Of a stretch of DNA of 64,000 bases, positions 8,032 through 17,712 are shown one piece after another. Position 1 is the first letter of the stretch, and each line of letters starts with the position of its first letter. The notes beneath the pieces were generated by a model. That model saw only the letters and a list, made by a program, of their open reading frames with translations, was not told the origin of the DNA and did not search any database. The translations under genes were made by a program, and so were the position numbers. This stretch comes from MGML01 sp034416335 (GTDB taxonomy: Bacteria > Chloroflexota > Dehalococcoidia > Dehalococcoidales > UBA2162): NCBI GenBank assembly GCA_034416335.1, contig DAOULV010000030.1, forward strand, positions 1 to 64,000, written 5' to 3'.

Positions 8032-8562
8032 ATGACCTGGCAGGAAATGATAATGGATATATTCGATCGGATTGCCGCACAGCTAGCGCAGGTACTGGAA
8101 GACCTGACACCCGAGCAGTTGAATTACCAGCCGGCTCCCGGCGCCAATACTATAGGGTGGTTGACCTGGCACCTGACACGCAGTCATGACAGAAATATGT
8201 CGGAGTTGATGGGTCTGGAGCAGTTATGGACAAGCGACGGCTGGTATAGACGTTTCGGTCGCAATCCGGACCCTGCGGAGACAGGATATCGTTTCACCAG
8301 TGAGGAAATGGCAGCTTTTCAAGCCCCCGGTTCATTGATAATTCTGGAATATCATCGCGCCGTCCTCGAGAGAATAAAGGAATATATCGGAAATGACTTA
8401 ACCGAATCGAGTCTTGAACAGGAAGTATATAGTCCGACTTTCGACAGGACCAGTTCGGTGTACAGGACGATTACCGGAGTTATTAATGATGGACTCCAGC
8501 ACGTTGGACAGGCTGCGTATGTACGGGGTTTGATAACGGAACAGGGCTGGCTGGGAAGATAG
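8032..8562 (+). CDS. DinB-fold protein (putative metal-dependent transferase)
   Basis: The 176-residue protein fits the DinB/YfiT four-helix bundle. The N-terminal helix MDIFDRIAAQLAQVLEDL is followed by WLTWHLTRSHDRN with a metal-ligand-type His, and a C-terminal GLQHVGQAAYVRG segment provides another His. Members include bacillithiol- and mycothiol-type transferases, but most are uncharacterised. A strong RBS (GGGGAGGAG) precedes ATG 8032. It ends 19 bp before coaE. Confidence 0.8.
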   Translation: MTWQEMIMDIFDRIAAQLAQVLEDLTPEQLNYQPAPGANTIGWLTWHLTRSHDRNMSELMGLEQLWTSDGWYRRFGRNPDPAETGYRFTSEEMAAFQAPGSLIILEYHRAVLERIKEYIGNDLTESSLEQEVYSPTFDRTSSVYRTITGVINDGLQHVGQAAYVRGLITEQGWLGR

Positions 8563-8581
8563 GAATATTAAGGAAGATATT

Positions 8582-9175
8582 ATGAGAGTAATAGGTGTTA
8601 CAGGCGGTATCGGCAGCGGAAAGAGTACGGCGGCACGGATACTTGCCGAATTCGGGGCGAAAATTATAGACGCTGATAAAGTAGCTCACGAGGTTTTTAA
8701 TCCCGGTACCGAAGGTCTCCGGAAAGTGGTAGAGACTTTCGGTAATGAAGTGCTGAAAGATAGCGGTGAAATAGACCGGAAAAAACTGGGGGAGATTGTA
8801 TTCAATGACCAGGAAGCTCTCTCCACCCTGAATGATATTGTACATCCCCGTGCTTACGAACTGGTGAAGTCACGACTTGACGATTTCAGGAAGCAGGGCG
8901 TCGAGGTAGTGATACTGGAGGTGATACTGCTTGTAGAAGCAGGCTGGGACCACCTTGCCGATGAAATCTGGGTTATCGTTGTTTCGGAAGATACGGTCGT
9001 TAAACGCCTGCAGGAGTCGCGGGGACTGACGGAAGAAGAAATCATTGCCAGAATTCGTTCACAAACACCTAATGAAGAACGGGTAAAACATGCTGATGTC
9101 GTTATCGAGAACGACGGCAGTTATGAAGACCTGAAGGCTAAACTACAGGGATATTGGGACCGGATAAAAAGATAA
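8582..9175 (+). CDS. coaE: Dephospho-CoA kinase
   Basis: The product phosphorylates the 3'-hydroxyl of dephospho-CoA, the last step of coenzyme A synthesis. The 197-residue length is usual. The P-loop GGIGSGKST occupies residues 8-16, followed by the conserved DADKVAHEV motif, and the LID-type segment with Arg residues is near EARIRSQ (about 155-162). It lies between the DinB gene and the rpoBC promoter. Confidence 0.95.
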   Translation: MRVIGVTGGIGSGKSTAARILAEFGAKIIDADKVAHEVFNPGTEGLRKVVETFGNEVLKDSGEIDRKKLGEIVFNDQEALSTLNDIVHPRAYELVKSRLDDFRKQGVEVVILEVILLVEAGWDHLADEIWVIVVSEDTVVKRLQESRGLTEEEIIARIRSQTPNEERVKHADVVIENDGSYEDLKAKLQGYWDRIKR

Positions 9176-9213
9176 AGGTTAAAAAAGTATTCATTTTTTC
9201 TAAAAGAAGGGTC

Positions 9214-9242
9214 TTGACAAGTTTATCTGCGAATGTTATTAT
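9214..9242 (+). promoter_or_regulatory. Sigma-70 promoter of rpoBC
   Basis: Consensus -35 TTGACA (9214-9219) and -10 TATTAT (9237-9242) are separated by exactly 17 bp. The transcript would carry a leader of about 130-140 nt before rpoB. An 8-bp inverted repeat (GGATTATG 9252-9259, CATAATCC 9345-9352) brackets most of that leader. Confidence 0.85.
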
Positions 9243-9389
9243 TAGCCTGCGGGATTATGCCTTCAAAGAATTTCACTTTTCTTATTTTTGATCCTTTTGT
9301 CATTCCTTGATTTAACTATGTCCATTTTTGGGGATAATTATTGCCATAATCCGGAACTAATAAATCCTATTTAAGGAGTTGTGCTACGC

Positions 9390-12300
9390 ATGGTATTTGT
9401 GCCACCCAAAGACGCCGAGAGAAAACTACCCGCCATTTCCAGGAAATCTTACGCCAGACTCCCAGAAATACTGACAGTCCCTAACCTTATCCAGGTACAA
9501 CTTGATTCGTTTCGATGGTTTCAGGAAGAAGGACTGAAACAGCTGCTCGAAGAAATATCTCCCATCAAGGACTTCACCGGAAACAGACAGGAAATCAGTT
9601 TCATTGGTTATGAATTCCGTGAGCCGCGGAATTCAGAGCAGGAGTGCAGTCAGCGTGACCTCACCTATTCAGCCCCGCTCTATATTAAGACGAGGCTTCT
9701 CGTCAAGGGGACGGGTGAGATTAAGGAACAGGACCTGTTTTTCGGAGATATCCCGCTGATGACAACCAAGGGTACATTTATTACCGGTGGTGCCGAACGT
9801 GTGGTTGTCAGCCAGCTTTTACGCTCTCCAGGGGTATATTTTGTTGCCGAGGAAGACCCGAACAGCGGTCACAGGCTTTGCCATGCCAAGCTGGTCCCCG
9901 GACACGGCGCCTGGCTTGAGTTCGAAACGAACAACCAGGGAGTAATATCGGTAAAGATAAACGGGAAACGCAAAATTCCTGCTACTACCTTGCTGCGTGC
10001 CATCGGGTACAGCAGCGATGAAGAACTGCTGCAGCTTTACGGTACGGGCGGTGATTCGCCGGAACTGAATTTTGTGAATATCACGATGGACCGTGAGCCG
10101 CTGGTCAGAGACCAGCCGGAAGCCCTCCTCAGTATATACAGGAAAATGCGTCCGGGTGACCCGCCCAACATTGAAAATGCCCGGCGGCTGATTGAGAATA
10201 TGTTCTTCAATCCTATTCATTATGATCTGGGTTCGGTCGGACGCTACAAGCTTAACAAACGACTTGATCTCGACATACCCGAGGAACAGAGGGCATTAAC
10301 CAGAGAAGACATAGTCGAAATAATCCGGCACGTGATGATGGTTAATATAGGTACCGACAATGCCGATGATATCGACCACCTCGGAAACAGGCGTGTTCGT
10401 ACGGTTGGCGAACTTATACAAAACCAGTTCCGCATCGGCCTGGTACGCCTGGAGCGAGTGGCTAAAGAAAGAATGAGTACGATCCCTACAGAATCGGCAA
10501 CTCCGAGTGCGCTGGTAAATATCCGGCCGGTGGTTGCCGCTATCAGGGAATTTTTCGGCAGTTCTCAATTATCTCAGTTTATGGACCAGACCAATCCGCT
10601 GGCAGAATTGACGCATAAGCGGCGTCTTTCTGCAATGGGCCCGGGAGGTCTGTCACGTGACAGAGCCGGATTCGAGGTTCGTGACGTCCATTATTCCCAC
10701 TACGGAAGGATTTGTCCTATCGAGACACCCGAAGGTCCGAATATCGGGCTGATAGGTTCTCTTGCGACTTACGGAAGGATAAACAGATATGGTTTCATCG
10801 AAACACCATATAGAAAAGTAATATCCGAAGTAAGTGAAGATTACGAGCAGCTTGAAGGAAGAATAGTCAGGGAGAAAATCCTGGATAATGACGGGAATAT
10901 TATAGCTAAAACCGGCTCGACGATAACTAAAAAGCACATCGAGAAGGTAATAGCAGCGGCGCCCGTTACCGTGAAAGTAGTTCCCTTCGTATCGTCCTCC
11001 GTGGTCTATCTTCCGGCTGACGAAGAAGACAGGTATATTATCGCTCAGGCTAATGCCAGTCTGGATGAAAAGAGTCAGTTTGTCGATGAAAAAGTCGAAG
11101 TCAGGATGAGCGGTAACTACCTCTACGAATCACCCGATAAAATCGAGTATATGGATGTATCACCCAAGCAGATATTCAGTGTTGCCGCTTCATTGATTCC
11201 CTTCCTTGAGCATGACGATGCAAACCGTGCTCTGATGGGTTCGAATATGCAGCGCCAGGCCGTACCCCTGCTTTCACCTGAAGCTCCCTTGATAGCGACC
11301 GGTATGGAGGCTGAAGCTGCGGAACACAGCGGGCAGGTCCTGATTGCACGAAGACCCGGACTGGTGACATCTGCTACCAGCTCTCTGATTCAGGTGACGA
11401 CCGATGATGGTGAAGTGGATGAATATCAGCTGATGAAATTCGTCCGCACCAATCAGGGTACCTGCACCAACCAGCGTCCCATGGTATTTAAAGGCGACAG
11501 GGTAAAAGCCGGACAGGTGCTGGTGGACAGTTCGTCAATGGAGAAGGGAGAACTTGCTCTCGGCCAGAACGTGTTATGCGCTTTTATGAGCTGGGAAGGA
11601 TACAACTTCGAGGATGCCATAATCGTCAGCAGCCGCCTGGTCGAAAACGATGTATTTACTTCGATTCACATTGAAAAACATGAAGTAGAAGCAAGAGATA
11701 CGAAACTCGGCCCGGAAGAAATAACGCGTGACGTCCCTAACGTTGGTGAGGAAAGTCTGCGGGAACTCGACGAAAACGGCATTATCAGGGTCGGGGCAGC
11801 AGTCGGTCCCGATGATATTCTGGTAGGAAAGATTACCCCCAAAGGAGAAGCCGAGCTATCAGCCGAAGAGAAGCTCCTCAGGGCAATATTCGGTGAAAAA
11901 GCCCGTGAAGTGAAAGATACTTCGCTGAGAGTGCCGCATGGCGAATGGGGTAAGGTAATTAACGTTAAAGAATTTAATGGTACCGACCTTGCAGCCGGTG
12001 TAAACCAGCTGGTGCAGGTATGGGTTGCCCAGAAGCGCCGGAACGCGGTGGGGGACAAATTAGCCGGGCGTCACGGCAACAAAGGTGTCGTATCCATTAT
12101 TGCCCCGGTTGAAGAAATGCCTTTCCTTCCCGATGGTACTCCGGTTGACATAATTCTCAATCCGGTGGGTGTTCCTTCCCGTATGAATATCGGGCAGGTA
12201 TTGGAAACACACCTCGGCTGGGCAGCCAAGATACTCGGGTTCAGGGCGCTTACTCCGGTTTTCGATGGAGCTACCGATACGGCAATCGAGGACGTACTGG

Positions 12301-13469
12301 CCAGAGCGTGGCTCGCCCAGGAAGCCGGTGCGGTTAATATAGACCCTGCCAACAACGACGGTGCGATAGATCTCGATAAAGCCAAAGAATGGGTGCAGAG
12401 TCGGGAATATAACGCGGATGAAATCTATGATGAAGAGCATCCGGGAGTAGCCAGAGAAGTATGTCTCAGGTTGTGGCTTGAGAATCTGGGTATACAGAGC
12501 AGGGAACTTGACGCGCAGCGCCTTGAAGAAGTGGTAACACAAATAAGCACCGAGAAGAATTATCCACCGCCTACGGTAGGTAAGGTAACGCTTCGCGACG
12601 GGCGTACCGGTGAACCCTTCGATCAGCCGATAACTGTCGGGTATATATATATGATGAAACTCAATCACCTCGTTGAGGATAAGGTACATGCACGTTCGAC
12701 CGGACCTTATTCCTTAATCAGCCAGCAGCCGCTGGGAGGTAAAGCCCAGTTCGGCGGCCAGAGATTCGGTGAAATGGAGGTTTGGGCCCTGGAAGCATAC
12801 GGTGCGGCTCATAATCTTCAGGAAGTATTGACAATAAAATCGGACGATGTCATCGGCAGGGCTAAAGCTTACGAAGCCATAGTTAAGAATGAGGACATTC
12901 TGCAACCCGGCGTGCCGGAGTCTTTCAAAGTCCTGGTCAAGGAGCTTCAAAGTCTCGGTCTTGCTATCGAAGTTATTAACGAAGAGGAAAGGACCGCTTT
13001 CGGCGAACCGAAGATGCCTGGTCTGGAATCAGACGTGCTACCGGTTGAAGAATCGATTGAAAGCATTATTGCGGGAGCCGGTGCAAATGTCGAACTTCCA
13101 ATCGATCCCGAGGTAAAGGCAGAGATAGAGAGTTCCACGGAAACTCCGGAGAGCGATGAAGCAGAAAGCACTGAGGAGAGTTCTGACGAAGAGCCTGAGA
13201 TGAGCGTGGAAGTAGATGAAATTGAAGGTCAGGTAGAAGCCGTGGTTGAAGAAACGGCAGAAGAAACCGAGGTACGTCAGGAAGCTGATGACGTCGAACA
13301 ACCAGTCGCAGAACAAACCGAAGTAAGCGCGGAGGTTAGCGATGTCGAAGAGCCGACTGAAGAGAAACCGGAAGAAACAGACTCTGATGACGTGAATAAC
13401 GAAGAGATAAAAGCACAGGTAGAGATTGAAGAAGAATCCAACGAGTCCGAAACAGGAGAAGAGAATTAA
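9390..13469 (+). CDS. rpoB: DNA-directed RNA polymerase subunit beta
   Basis: The beta subunit forms half of the RNA polymerase active cleft and the rifampicin pocket. Recognisable segments are SQLSQFMDQTNPLAELTHKR, the ETPEGPNIGLI motif, GDKLAGRHGNKGV and the C-terminal QPLGGKAQFGGQRFGEMEVWALEAYGA clamp motif. ATG 9390 is favoured because AAGGAG (9373-9378) sits too close to GTG 9381. After the conserved end (about residue 1220) there is an extra tail of about 135 residues, the last 110 almost entirely Glu, Asp, Ser, Val and Thr. The stop overlaps the rpoC start (TAATG), so the two are translationally coupled. Ribosomal protein genes are not adjacent. Confidence 0.97.
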   Translation: MVFVPPKDAERKLPAISRKSYARLPEILTVPNLIQVQLDSFRWFQEEGLKQLLEEISPIKDFTGNRQEISFIGYEFREPRNSEQECSQRDLTYSAPLYIKTRLLVKGTGEIKEQDLFFGDIPLMTTKGTFITGGAERVVVSQLLRSPGVYFVAEEDPNSGHRLCHAKLVPGHGAWLEFETNNQGVISVKINGKRKIPATTLLRAIGYSSDEELLQLYGTGGDSPELNFVNITMDREPLVRDQPEALLSIYRKMRPGDPPNIENARRLIENMFFNPIHYDLGSVGRYKLNKRLDLDIPEEQRALTREDIVEIIRHVMMVNIGTDNADDIDHLGNRRVRTVGELIQNQFRIGLVRLERVAKERMSTIPTESATPSALVNIRPVVAAIREFFGSSQLSQFMDQTNPLAELTHKRRLSAMGPGGLSRDRAGFEVRDVHYSHYGRICPIETPEGPNIGLIGSLATYGRINRYGFIETPYRKVISEVSEDYEQLEGRIVREKILDNDGNIIAKTGSTITKKHIEKVIAAAPVTVKVVPFVSSSVVYLPADEEDRYIIAQANASLDEKSQFVDEKVEVRMSGNYLYESPDKIEYMDVSPKQIFSVAASLIPFLEHDDANRALMGSNMQRQAVPLLSPEAPLIATGMEAEAAEHSGQVLIARRPGLVTSATSSLIQVTTDDGEVDEYQLMKFVRTNQGTCTNQRPMVFKGDRVKAGQVLVDSSSMEKGELALGQNVLCAFMSWEGYNFEDAIIVSSRLVENDVFTSIHIEKHEVEARDTKLGPEEITRDVPNVGEESLRELDENGIIRVGAAVGPDDILVGKITPKGEAELSAEEKLLRAIFGEKAREVKDTSLRVPHGEWGKVINVKEFNGTDLAAGVNQLVQVWVAQKRRNAVGDKLAGRHGNKGVVSIIAPVEEMPFLPDGTPVDIILNPVGVPSRMNIGQVLETHLGWAAKILGFRALTPVFDGATDTAIEDVLARAWLAQEAGAVNIDPANNDGAIDLDKAKEWVQSREYNADEIYDEEHPGVAREVCLRLWLENLGIQSRELDAQRLEEVVTQISTEKNYPPPTVGKVTLRDGRTGEPFDQPITVGYIYMMKLNHLVEDKVHARSTGPYSLISQQPLGGKAQFGGQRFGEMEVWALEAYGAAHNLQEVLTIKSDDVIGRAKAYEAIVKNEDILQPGVPESFKVLVKELQSLGLAIEVINEEERTAFGEPKMPGLESDVLPVEESIESIIAGAGANVELPIDPEVKAEIESSTETPESDEAESTEESSDEEPEMSVEVDEIEGQVEAVVEETAEETEVRQEADDVEQPVAEQTEVSAEVSDVEEPTEEKPEETDSDDVNNEEIKAQVEIEEESNESETGEEN

Positions 13470-16400
13470 TGCTTGAAGTAAATGATTTTGATGCAGTACG
13501 TATCTCCCTTGCTTCACCGGAACAGATAAGAAGCTGGTCATACGGCGAAGTTACCAAACCGGAGACGATTAATTACCGTACACTCAAACCGGAGAGGGAC
13601 GGACTCTTTTGCGAAAGAATCTTCGGTCCGACTAAAGACTATGAGTGTTTCTGCGGAAAATACAAGAGGATACGCTATAAGGGCGTAATCTGCGATAAGT
13701 GCGGAGTAGAGGTAGCTCAGTCGAAGGTCAGGCGTGAACGAATGGGGCATATCGAACTTGCCTGCCCGGTAAGCCATGTCTGGTTCGCCAAAGGTATTCC
13801 CAGTCGTATGGGGTTGCTTCTGGATATGTCGCCCCGAAACCTGGAAAGGGTTTTGTATTTCTCTCACTACATCGTTACTTCCGTGAATGACGAAGAACGG
13901 GAACTGGCGATAGAGCAGGCGACAGAGAACTTAGAGCAGGAGATTACAGCCCGTCAGGAAGCTCTGGAAACCGTCATTGCTGATATGAAAGAAGCCAGTG
14001 TTGAAGAAGTCAATGATAAGCGGAGTAAAGGAGAAGAAGAAAAAGAGCTTCTTATCGAGCAGAATAACGCCGAAACTGAACAGCTGCGCGACATGCATGT
14101 CAGGATGCTTCTGACAGAAAGCCAGTACCAGGACATTTCACAGAAATATCCGCAGGTATTTACAGCAGGCATGGGGGCGGAAGCTATTCTGCAGGTAATC
14201 AAAGGCATAAACCTTAATGAACTGAGAAACGAACTCCTGCAGGAGACACGTTCGAACTCAGGGCAGCGAAGGAAAAAAGCCAGCAAGCAGCTGCAGGTCG
14301 TTGAGGCTATCCGTCGGAGTGGCGCCAAGCCGGAATGGATGATCGCCACTGTACTGCCAGTACTACCTCCGGACCTCAGACCGATGGTACAGCTTGATGG
14401 TGGAAAATTCGCCATAAGCGGTACTAACGACCTGTACCGGAGAGTAATCAATCGTAACAACCGCCTGCGTCACCTGATGGAAACGGGCGCTCCGGAAATC
14501 ATCATACGCAATGAAAAGAGAATGCTTCAGGAAGCGGTCGATTCGCTTATCGATAACGGCAAACGCGGACAGGCGTACGCTACCAGTGGAAATCATAAAC
14601 TGAAGTCACTTTCAGATATGCTCAGGGGAAAGCAGGGACGTTTTCGTCAGAACCTGCTGGGTAAACGGGTGGACTACAGCGGACGTTCGGTTATTGTTGT
14701 GGGTCCTACGCTGAAAATCAATCAGTGTGGTATTCCCAGGAGAATCGCCCTGGAATTATTTAAACCATTTGTGATGCACCAGCTGCTGGAACGCGGACTT
14801 GCTCATAATATTAAAAGCGCGCGAAGGCTTGTCGAAAGGGCAAAACCGGAAATGTACGATATTCTCGAGGAAGTCGTCAAGGAAAGGCCGGTACTACTTA
14901 ATCGCGCTCCGACACTCCACAGGCTCAGTATTCAGGCTTTCGAACCTGTATTAATCGACGGCAGCGCGATACAGCTTCATCCGATGGTCTGTACCGCGTT
15001 CAATGCGGATTTCGACGGAGACCAGATGGCGGTACATATTCCTTTATCCAAGGCGGCCGTGAGAGAAGCCAGAGAAACAATGCTCAGTATGCATAACATG
15101 CTCCTGCCAAGCTCAGGCGAGCCTATCGTAACACCTACACTCGATATAGTCCTCGGAGTCTACTACCTGACAACTATCAGACCCGGAACAAAGGGTGAAG
15201 GAATGACTTTCGGGAGTTTTGAGGAAGCAAAACTTGCCTATGAACTCGGCGTTGTGGATTTCAGGGCTGAGATAAACGTGCGGGATACGACAAACGACGG
15301 CGGTATGATTAAGACCAGCGTCGGACGCATCATATTCAACGAAGTACTGCCTGAGCAGATGGGATTTTATAATGAAGTAATCGACAAGACCGGTCTTAAG
15401 GATATAGTGACCGGTTGCTCGAAGATATTAGACGATGAAGATATGGCTGTAGTACTGGATAACCTGAAAAAGCTCGGGTTCGATTTCGCGACGAAATCAG
15501 GTACGACGGTTGCGATGAACGATATTCAGGTTCCCGGTTCTAAACCCGAATTAATCGCGGAGGCTGAAGAAAAGACCGCCCTGCTTGAAAACCAGTATAG
15601 CAGCGGTGTAATTACGGAGGACGAAAGGTATAACGGTGTCGTCCAGGCCTGGACGGATACCACCAACAAGATAGCGGATGCCATCTCAGACGGTCTGGAC
15701 CACTATGGCGGTATTTACATGATGGCTAATTCGGGAGCGAAAGGTAATATTTCGCAAATACGGCAGATGGCAGGACTTAGAGGACTGATGACCAATCCAT
15801 CGGGAAGAATTATAGACTTCCCGATTAAAGCCAGCTTCCGTGAAGGACTCAGTGTCCTTGAATATTTCATATCGACACACGGTGCCCGTAAGGGTCTTAC
15901 CGATACAGCGTTGAGAACGTCCGAGAGTGGCCATTTAACAAGGCGTCTCATAGACGCATCTCACGACGTAATTGTTCTTGAAGAAGACTGCGGAACTATA
16001 GACGGTATATGGATTTCAGAGCCGGAAGACAGGAAGCTGCTGCCGTCCTTTGCCGAACGAATGATAGGTCGTCTGGCAGCCAGTAAGGTAGTACATCCCG
16101 AGACCGGTGAGGTTATTGTCGATCGTAATGAGGAAATCGACGAAGCCAAGGCAGAAGAAATACTGAATGCGGGGGTCGAGAAAGTACATGCAAGGTCACC
16201 ACTTACCTGTCAATCGAGACGCGGAGTATGCCAGGCATGCTACGGACGTGATCTTGCCCGGGGTGAGACGGTTAATATGAATACTGCTGTCGGGATAATC
16301 GCCGCACAGAGTATCGGCGAACCGGGTACTCAGCTGACTCTGCAGACCTTCCATACCGGTGGCGTTGTCGGGCTGGATATCACCAGCGGTCTTCCCAGGG

Positions 16401-17410
16401 TTGAAGAACTCTTTGAGGCGAGAACCCCCAAGGTTCCGGCCATCTTGGCCGATATATCCGGAGTGGCTGAAGTGATACACGGCGATGACGGAGATAAGAT
16501 TGATATTACGAGTACGGAAATTTTCCGTGACGAGTATACCTTGCCCGAAGGCTGGACCATAATGGTGAAGAAAGGACAGTATGTCGATATCGGTGCTGTC
16601 CTCGCTCAACCGAAGGCGGAAAAGAAGTCCGGTGGAAAGAGTAAATCCAAGAAGGCAGTAAAGGTGACCGATAATGACCAGGCTATACTGGCCGGTGTAG
16701 CCGGACAGGTCGAAATCGATGAAGACCGTCTTAACATAGTCTACGAAGAACAGGATAAGAGAGAATATGTAATACCTGCGGCTATACCGGTCCGTATTCA
16801 GACGGGTGATATAGTAAAAGCCGGACAGCAGCTTACCGACGGTTCGGTAAATCCTCAGGAGATGCTTCATATACTGGGCAGAGATGCGGTACAGCAGTAC
16901 CTGGTCGATGAAGTCCAGAGAGTATACCGTTCACAGGGTGTAAACATAAGCGATAAGCATATTGAGATTATCGTACACCAGATGCTGAATAAGGTGCGCG
17001 TGGATTCCGCTGGTGATACGGAACTTATACCGGGTGAGTTGATAGACAGGTTCCAGTATGAAGACATAAATTCGGAAGTTTTGGCTGAAGGTGGTGAGCC
17101 GACCACAGCTCATACTGTCCTGCTGGGTATAACCAGGGCTTCATTAAGTACGAACAGCTGGCTGGCTGCGGCTTCGTTCCAGGAGACTACCAGAGTATTG
17201 ACCGAAGCAGCCGTCAAGGGTGCTACCGATAAACTGGTAGGACTGAAGGAGAATGTAATCATCGGCAGACTTATTCCCGCCCGTTCTCCCGTATCGGAAG
17301 AGATGCTCAGATTAATGACCAGTGGTAAATCCGAATGGGAAGAAGAACAGGAAGAAAGCATACTGGCTATAAGAGCCGACGAAGCTAACGAAGCGGAACT
17401 TGCCATATAA
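13469..17410 (+). CDS. rpoC: DNA-directed RNA polymerase subunit beta'
   Basis: This 1313-residue subunit carries the catalytic magnesium site NADFDGDQM at about residue 511. The first zinc site is CFCGKYKRIRYKGVICDKCG near residue 58, and the second is formed by CGTIDG and CQSRRGVCQACYG at about 845-930. A short Lys-rich insert (KKSGGKSKSKKA, about 1052-1064) lies in the C-terminal part. It overlaps rpoB by one base and is followed by a strong terminator, so rpoBC is a two-gene unit. Confidence 0.98.
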   Translation: MLEVNDFDAVRISLASPEQIRSWSYGEVTKPETINYRTLKPERDGLFCERIFGPTKDYECFCGKYKRIRYKGVICDKCGVEVAQSKVRRERMGHIELACPVSHVWFAKGIPSRMGLLLDMSPRNLERVLYFSHYIVTSVNDEERELAIEQATENLEQEITARQEALETVIADMKEASVEEVNDKRSKGEEEKELLIEQNNAETEQLRDMHVRMLLTESQYQDISQKYPQVFTAGMGAEAILQVIKGINLNELRNELLQETRSNSGQRRKKASKQLQVVEAIRRSGAKPEWMIATVLPVLPPDLRPMVQLDGGKFAISGTNDLYRRVINRNNRLRHLMETGAPEIIIRNEKRMLQEAVDSLIDNGKRGQAYATSGNHKLKSLSDMLRGKQGRFRQNLLGKRVDYSGRSVIVVGPTLKINQCGIPRRIALELFKPFVMHQLLERGLAHNIKSARRLVERAKPEMYDILEEVVKERPVLLNRAPTLHRLSIQAFEPVLIDGSAIQLHPMVCTAFNADFDGDQMAVHIPLSKAAVREARETMLSMHNMLLPSSGEPIVTPTLDIVLGVYYLTTIRPGTKGEGMTFGSFEEAKLAYELGVVDFRAEINVRDTTNDGGMIKTSVGRIIFNEVLPEQMGFYNEVIDKTGLKDIVTGCSKILDDEDMAVVLDNLKKLGFDFATKSGTTVAMNDIQVPGSKPELIAEAEEKTALLENQYSSGVITEDERYNGVVQAWTDTTNKIADAISDGLDHYGGIYMMANSGAKGNISQIRQMAGLRGLMTNPSGRIIDFPIKASFREGLSVLEYFISTHGARKGLTDTALRTSESGHLTRRLIDASHDVIVLEEDCGTIDGIWISEPEDRKLLPSFAERMIGRLAASKVVHPETGEVIVDRNEEIDEAKAEEILNAGVEKVHARSPLTCQSRRGVCQACYGRDLARGETVNMNTAVGIIAAQSIGEPGTQLTLQTFHTGGVVGLDITSGLPRVEELFEARTPKVPAILADISGVAEVIHGDDGDKIDITSTEIFRDEYTLPEGWTIMVKKGQYVDIGAVLAQPKAEKKSGGKSKSKKAVKVTDNDQAILAGVAGQVEIDEDRLNIVYEEQDKREYVIPAAIPVRIQTGDIVKAGQQLTDGSVNPQEMLHILGRDAVQQYLVDEVQRVYRSQGVNISDKHIEIIVHQMLNKVRVDSAGDTELIPGELIDRFQYEDINSEVLAEGGEPTTAHTVLLGITRASLSTNSWLAAASFQETTRVLTEAAVKGATDKLVGLKENVIIGRLIPARSPVSEEMLRLMTSGKSEWEEEQEESILAIRADEANEAELAI

Positions 17411-17435
17411 AGGTCTTAATAAATAACAGTGTTAT

Positions 17436-17470
17436 AAAGCTGCCCCGAGATTATCGGGGCAGCTTTATTT
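17436..17470 (+). terminator. Rho-independent terminator of rpoBC
   Basis: A 13-bp perfect stem (AAAGCTGCCCCGA/TCGGGGCAGCTTT) with loop GATTA is followed by TTTATTTAT. It begins 26 bp after the rpoC stop. Confidence 0.93.
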
Positions 17471-17506
17471 ATAAGGTACTATCGGTTTTGATTTTTGGTT
17501 CACCCC

Positions 17507-17597
17507 CCGCCTGCCAAAGTCTTGTACGGCGGACAGGCCTTTATCCCCCTCAAACAGTTACCGTATTCAGCAGAAATATTTCGATTGTTTGAGGGGG
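17507..17597. repeat. Two intergenic inverted repeats before ruvB
   Basis: The first element (17507-17540) has CCGCCTG...CAGGC arms around a segment that includes aaagtcttgtacggcgg, a sequence type seen as interspersed repeats in related genomes. The second has a perfect 11-bp pair CCCCCTCAAAC (17545-17555) and GTTTGAGGGGG (17587-17597) with a 31-nt loop. Together with the rpoBC terminator they account for most of the gap 17411-17712. Confidence 0.65.
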
Positions 17598-17662
17598 CAA
17601 GGTGAGTATAAATAACCAAACGCAAGCGGAACCCTTCATAAGCATATTTGTTTCAGAGGATA

Positions 17663-17671
17663 TGTTATAAT
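17663..17671 (+). promoter_or_regulatory. Extended -10 promoter of ruvB
   Basis: TGTTATAAT is a consensus TATAAT with the TGn extension. No good -35 is found at the usual distance, as allowed for extended -10 promoters. The same TGTTATAATAAC string precedes polA at 58502. Confidence 0.6.
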
Positions 17672-17712
17672 AACAGCGTGAAGCAGGGTTTTCTGCCGGG
17701 GAGGATTGGAAA

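Noticed and set aside
12060..12689. 209-codon frame antisense to rpoB
   Set aside because: It is contained in a highly conserved part of rpoB and has no RBS or recognisable domain.
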